DNA of 64,000 nucleotides, taken from positions 310,001-374,000 of the forward strand of contig SMMW01000596.1 in NCBI GenBank assembly GCA_004794655.1. The letters are read 5' to 3'. The DNA comes from Marisa cornuarietis (Eukaryota; Mollusca; Gastropoda; Architaenioglossa; Ampullariidae). Made by a program: the position numbers and the translations under genes. The notes under the pieces are model-generated. The model saw nothing but the letters and a program-made list of their open reading frames with translations, made no database searches and was not told where the DNA came from. This document shows, in pieces, positions 52,401 through 58,400 of this stretch; position 1 is the first letter of the stretch; each line of letters begins with the position of its first letter.

Positions 52401-55400
52401 TGCGCGTCGGAACAACAAACGATCAAAACATTCGCCAGGGTCCAGTTCAGTTCTACAGAAACGGCACGTGGTACAACCTGTGTGACACCGGCTTCGATGA
52501 CGTCACTGCCAGGTGCTCTACGACAGTTACATCGACTGATTTTATTCATTTTGATCTGCATTTTTCTTACCTTGCATAGTGCCTAGCAGGCAATCAGAAT
52601 TGACAGTGGCTGTCTCTAAAAAGACTTTATAGCCCTTAGACGCAATACTATATTTGACTGCAAAAAACGCAAAGTTTAAAAACGGAAAGTTAGCAGAGCA
52701 GAAAAAAATAAAATAAAAAACTCATTTTTGTACTATTATTAGAATAATATTTAGTGTACTTACAAGGTCCACCCTTCAACACACAGACGAGTCTGCCGAG
52801 ACATGGCGTACGTTGATGGTAGAGCTGTCTGCTGTTCAGCCTATGGAACGGCTTCATACCAAATAAAATCGTATGAGACCAATCTGAAGTACACTATGCG
52901 GTGCCAAGGAACAGAAAGCGACTCAACTGACTGCCTCAGACCAGGAGACTGTCTGTCGGGAAACTACGCCTCAGTTGTTTGTTTCAACAGTACAGATGTC
53001 GTTGATGAAGGTGAGTGAAGACAAGTGAAAAATATAAAACATCTTATGGCTGCCAGACTAGTCCTGGCCATCGACCGGATAGTTTTGTTTTTATCACCAC
53101 GAAAGGTACCCGCTTCAACACGTCTTTGATTTCTTTCACATTGCCATGTGTCTGTCTGTGTGTCTGGCCGTTCATTGGTCGATCAGTCTGTCATTCTGCC
53201 CGACAACTTATCTGTCTATTCATTTACAAGAAAACAAAGGAAGATTTAATCTCTTTACGTTTCCATGTTTTTAGTGTAAGGTCCAGGCTTCTACTTCCAT
53301 TGTTTGTCAGTCTGTTCGTGTTTCTGCATAGGTGCCTGCTTGTTTGTTACGTTATACGCTATTTCCTTTGTATATCATAACAGGTGAATCATATACCCTA
53401 ATGCTGCAGGATACAGGTTTGACTTGGAGCACACAACAAAGTTTATCGGGCCGGTGGTCGTGACACACCTGGGCGTGGCGGGACGCATCTGCAACACCTT
53501 CTGGGACGACGCGGACGCAAGCGTGCTGTGCAAGTCACGTGGTCATCAGGACGGCGCCGCCTACCACTACTCGCAGTACAACGACCAGTCACTGGCCAAG
53601 CGGGGTCCCTACTGGTTGAGTGACATCAACTGCACGGGGAGTGAGGCCTCACTCGGGGATTGCCCCTTCAACGACCGCCTCCATCTTGGCAACTGTAGCA
53701 CGGCGGACCTGGCCGGCGCTGTCTGCTTCAACGACACCGGTAACCTTCCAGACTCCTCTCATGTTATCAGCACACGCCGACTGTCATAGCAGGCGTTACC
53801 ACGGTTACCGGTCTATTTACGTTTGCTGTAGTCACTGTCTGGAGCAACTTAACAACATATTTCTAATTTGAAAACTTTTAGGCCTCATGTTTATTCAGAT
53901 CATCAGTTTTATAGAAACACAATGTACAACACAGTGTTAAAACTTGTAAACTAAAATAGTTTTAAATTAAACTTCTTTTGTTCCCGTCGCACAGTTTTTG
54001 TACGCATACAAATTGCATAAAATTAATTTTTGTAAAACGTTTTGGAAATTAAGAACAATTTTAAGTTTTAGAAACATCTTGTACAAACAGACTATGGAAA
54101 ACATCTAAAACATACTTTACCTGAGATACTTCGTTCACAGGTTAGAAGATTAACGTGAAACCAGAAAAAACTTTCCTTGATTGTTTTTGCTAAGATATTT
54201 CATTTAAATGTCAGTAGAATAAAGTTAAACTGAAAACATATTTCTCGATCGGATTGTCTATACGACTTTGGTATATCAGCAGCAAAAGTCTTCTGTATGG
54301 ATTACTCGGGAGTTACTCAGACCCTCTTAACAGGATCTTTCAGAACTCGCTCATGTACAGCGGAGTCGAAGATGTGCTGGATGAGTGCCCGCACTCAGTC
54401 TACTAGACTCCAGAGTACAAGCAATGCTTCAACCACAGATTGTAGGCGGAAATATGTGACATTACTCCTGTAAATGTCTTTTTATGCGTCATTCAGAAAC
54501 CTACCTAACCACGAGACCTTGATCCCAAACCTTAACGAGTAGCGACAGCAAAATTCACATCAAACACTTTGTTGTTTGTGAGCAGGGATACAGTATCGCC
54601 TTGTGGGCGGTGATCGTCAGGGTGCAGGCCGAGTGGAAATATCTGTGGGTGGACTCTGGGGTACCGTGTGCGACACCAACTGGGGTGACGAGGACGCCAG
54701 CGTTCTGTGCCGCACCCTGAACTACACGGACGGGTACGCAGTGGGCGATGCTTACTATGGTCAAGGCACTGGTCCCACCTGGCTAGACAATGTCAGGTGC
54801 AAGGGGTCAGAGAGGTCACTGGCCGAGTGTCCACACTCAGGCTTCAATGATGAGGTCGCCAACAGCTGGAGCAATGGCTGTAGTTATCATAGTAACGACG
54901 CTTCTGCCGTCTGTTACGACAAGAGTGAGTGCGCGGGCTCGTGCCATTTCGTTATTGTTGTAGTGGACGTCGAGGGTAGTTTTTCAGTTGTGTAAAAAAT
55001 ACAAATATTATTAAAGTACGAAATACAGGGATTGTGCCATATTGCAATGCAATTCTGTTTACAATGCGGTAATCCTTAGAAGAGATAAATAAATATAACT
55101 TTATGCAGTCTACTCCAATTTGTTCGGTAGGATGGAAATAAATCAAATATCTTTTAACCTTGTCCAAGGAAATGATGTCTATTTATTCGGTGTAAAAGAC
55201 ACTTTTCTTGGCTTCTCGTATCCTTTTGCGTATACATTTCTGCTTTGATTCCTCACTATAGACGCGCGGCTATTGAGTTCCCTTTGTAAAATATGTTTTT
55301 TCTTCACCAGTCAAACTTAACCTCGGTTTCAACGCTTCTATGGGAGCTGTCATGGTCTACCTGGGAAAAGCCTGGACCCTGATCTGCGATGAAGACTTTG

Positions 55401-58400
55401 ACACCAACAGCGCTGTCACTGCCTGCAGATCTCTCGGATTCCCGCACGGACTGCACGTGCCAGGGGGCGTCTTCGGGCGAGTGGACGCACCGATCGGCAT
55501 CACACATGTGCGGTGCACAGGCCGCGAACCGGGCCTTCTGGACTGTTCTTACATTGTCACCACCTCGTGCAGTTCAAGGTCATACACCTCCGTCGTCTGC
55601 AGCCACGAACCTTTCGTTAAGACAAGTGAGTCGAGATCGATGCTCTTCCTTGTTACATCCTTTTTTTTCTTGCTCCATCTGCATATTTGATTCCGATAAT
55701 AAAAAGTGTAGGGTATATGGCTATTGTTGTTAATGAGGACTTTTAAAATAACGATTTTTTTCTACCAATACCACTCGTTTGTCTGTAAAATGCTGGCATC
55801 AACTGTGCATGAAAAAGTAGGAAGAAAGTAACACATGAAAAGTAACGAGGCAGAATCTCCTGAAAACGTACCAACCTGCAGACCGACGCAGCTGTAAATT
55901 AGGGAACAGACAAGCAGGCAGAGAGAAAAGCTTTGCGTTTGAAGAAAGGGTTGAGAAGTCAGGAATCAATACTGTATATTATGGACCGGTCAAGGTGCTG
56001 TTTTGGGTTGTCATTAGCTCCTTTAGTAAATGATCACAGATTTGGGGTTTCCTCTTCCCACTTTGGCAGCTACCTGGGTACGTGACCAACTGGGTTTCCA
56101 CAGCTGTGCCCAGTAAACCTCATAGTTATCTTAATATGTGGCCGTTAGGTGATGAAATTCTTTATCTTTTGGGGGTAAGACTTAAAAGTTTTATCTCAAA
56201 CTTTATGTCGACAAGGTGCGAAAGTGCGGATTATGGAGGACACCATGGGTCAGCCCCACCATGGTCTTATCAACGTGCAGGTAAAGGGAGTGTGGGGCGC
56301 TGTGTGTGCCGCGGGCTTTGGTGTTACCGAGGCAACGGTGACCTGCAAGGAGCTGGGATTTGCTGGTGGAGTTCCCTATACTGCGCACTTTCCTGACAGA
56401 AACAGAAAGGTGATAATCTAGTATATTGCACACAAGCAGCAACACTTAAAATATTGTTAAAGCGTTTTTGCACTAAAACAGACTGCTATTTTGAAAGAGG
56501 TTGCTATAAGAAAATATCGTTTACTTATAAATTAAGATAAAAAAAACCAGAAACATTAGAAAACTTATGTTAAATGTGAATGTTCAGGTGTTTTCTACTC
56601 TCTTTCTCTCTCATTCACACACACACACACACACACGCACGCACGCACGCACGCACGCGCGCGAAAAAAGGTTTATCGTTCTTTATCTCTGTTTTTTTAT
56701 CTCTCTCGCTATATCTAAAAATTATTTTAAATTATATATATATACATCTCGCGCAGGCATAGCCATTATAGGGGTTCACACAACTTGCATACGTTGGCGC
56801 AATTTCGAAATGAAGGTATTTGCAGACCACAGAAGTCTTCTAGGCCAATCTTAGTCATCAGGTTTGTGAGCAAACTAGAGTTTGTGTCTCGCGAGCTACT
56901 TCTTGTGGGCTTGGTTGCTAATGCCACTTGATTCACATTTATTACTAGCGTCACTAGATTCATGTGTGTCGCCTTACCGCTGTCACTTATACACAGCATC
57001 TCCGCCCTTACGATAACGGGGAGAGAACGTGTATCACGTCATGGTGTTAGTACTGTCACTGCCACTGTCACTGTCACTTGGCTTATACGTGGGGGATCCG
57101 GTGGCGCAAGGAATAGCACCTGTCACCAACAGTGAGAAATGATTGTCCTGTGTTCAGATCTTGTCTAGAACGTATTTTTCTTTCTCATGTAGCTCGATCC
57201 TGTCAGCCTCAGTTGCTGACGACGTAAAAGCACCAGTTCCATCACCATTCCTGGAATTGAACTTGTTTCAATGCCGCTGTCACTAGGTTCCACGCTGCTT
57301 CTGTACTGATGTCACTATAATTAAATATATTTATGTACTTTCATGCCGCTTTCACTACGTTTTTTACATATATTTGTTGCTGTCTTTGTCATTTCAAATA
57401 TTCTGTACCGCTGTCACTAGACTCAGTGTTTCTGTACCACAGCCCATCCTGATGTCGGACGTGAAGTGTCGTGGTGACGAGAAAACTCTGATCAACTGTC
57501 AGTACACAACGACCTCCACAACCTCCTGGTGCGACTACTACGCCCCTCGCGCCGGCGTCCTGTGCTACAACGACACCAGTGAGTCTGTCGACATTGTTTA
57601 TCTGAGGTTCTACAGCTGACCTCATGTTACCCTGTGCTAGTGTATTCTATGAGGTGCTACAGCTGACCTCATGTTACCCTGTGTTAGTGTATTCTGTGAC
57701 AAAGCCGATCTTCTTGATCTGAAGACCTTACAGAAGACTCTTCCCCTGATCAGTAATCTTACGTCGTGAATTTCAATTTCACGGACTGTGTTATTGTTGT
57801 CATGTGTTTGGGACTGTTTTGGGCGGTCTTGCCCATGCTTCTTATTTGATCAAATCATTTCATGGGTACATACATTGCTACTGCCAAACAATTTGAAAAC
57901 AGTCTTTGTTGACTCTTGCAGACGGCATTTCTTATCGCCTGGTTGGAGACGCTGACCCCAGTCGGGGACGAGTAGAGATGCGGTATGGCGGAGAGTGGGG
58001 TATGGTCTGTGTACAGGATGTCACTTCTCGGGCAGGTGGACCAGCCTGCAGAAGTCTCGGACACGGGGGAGGCTTGGCCGTGTCATCATACAGGTCAGCC
58101 CTACTCTTCTCTCTTCGCCATTTAATTTTTTACTTAGCATTTAATAATCGTTCACTATCAATGATACAGCCTACTGCCCGTTAAATCGGCAATGATTTCT
58201 GTATCACCTCCGCGGGTAGGATGAAATGTTAAGTACGTTTAGCTAGATAAACAGACCAGTTGATTAAAGTTTATAAATATTCGTATTCATATAAGTCCCT
58301 TTATCTGCTTTACATGTTAATAGATCCGCCAGTGGCTTTGCTTTGCACTGAAAAGGATTCAAATGCCACTTAATAGCTCTCGTCTTTACAACAGGTTTGT

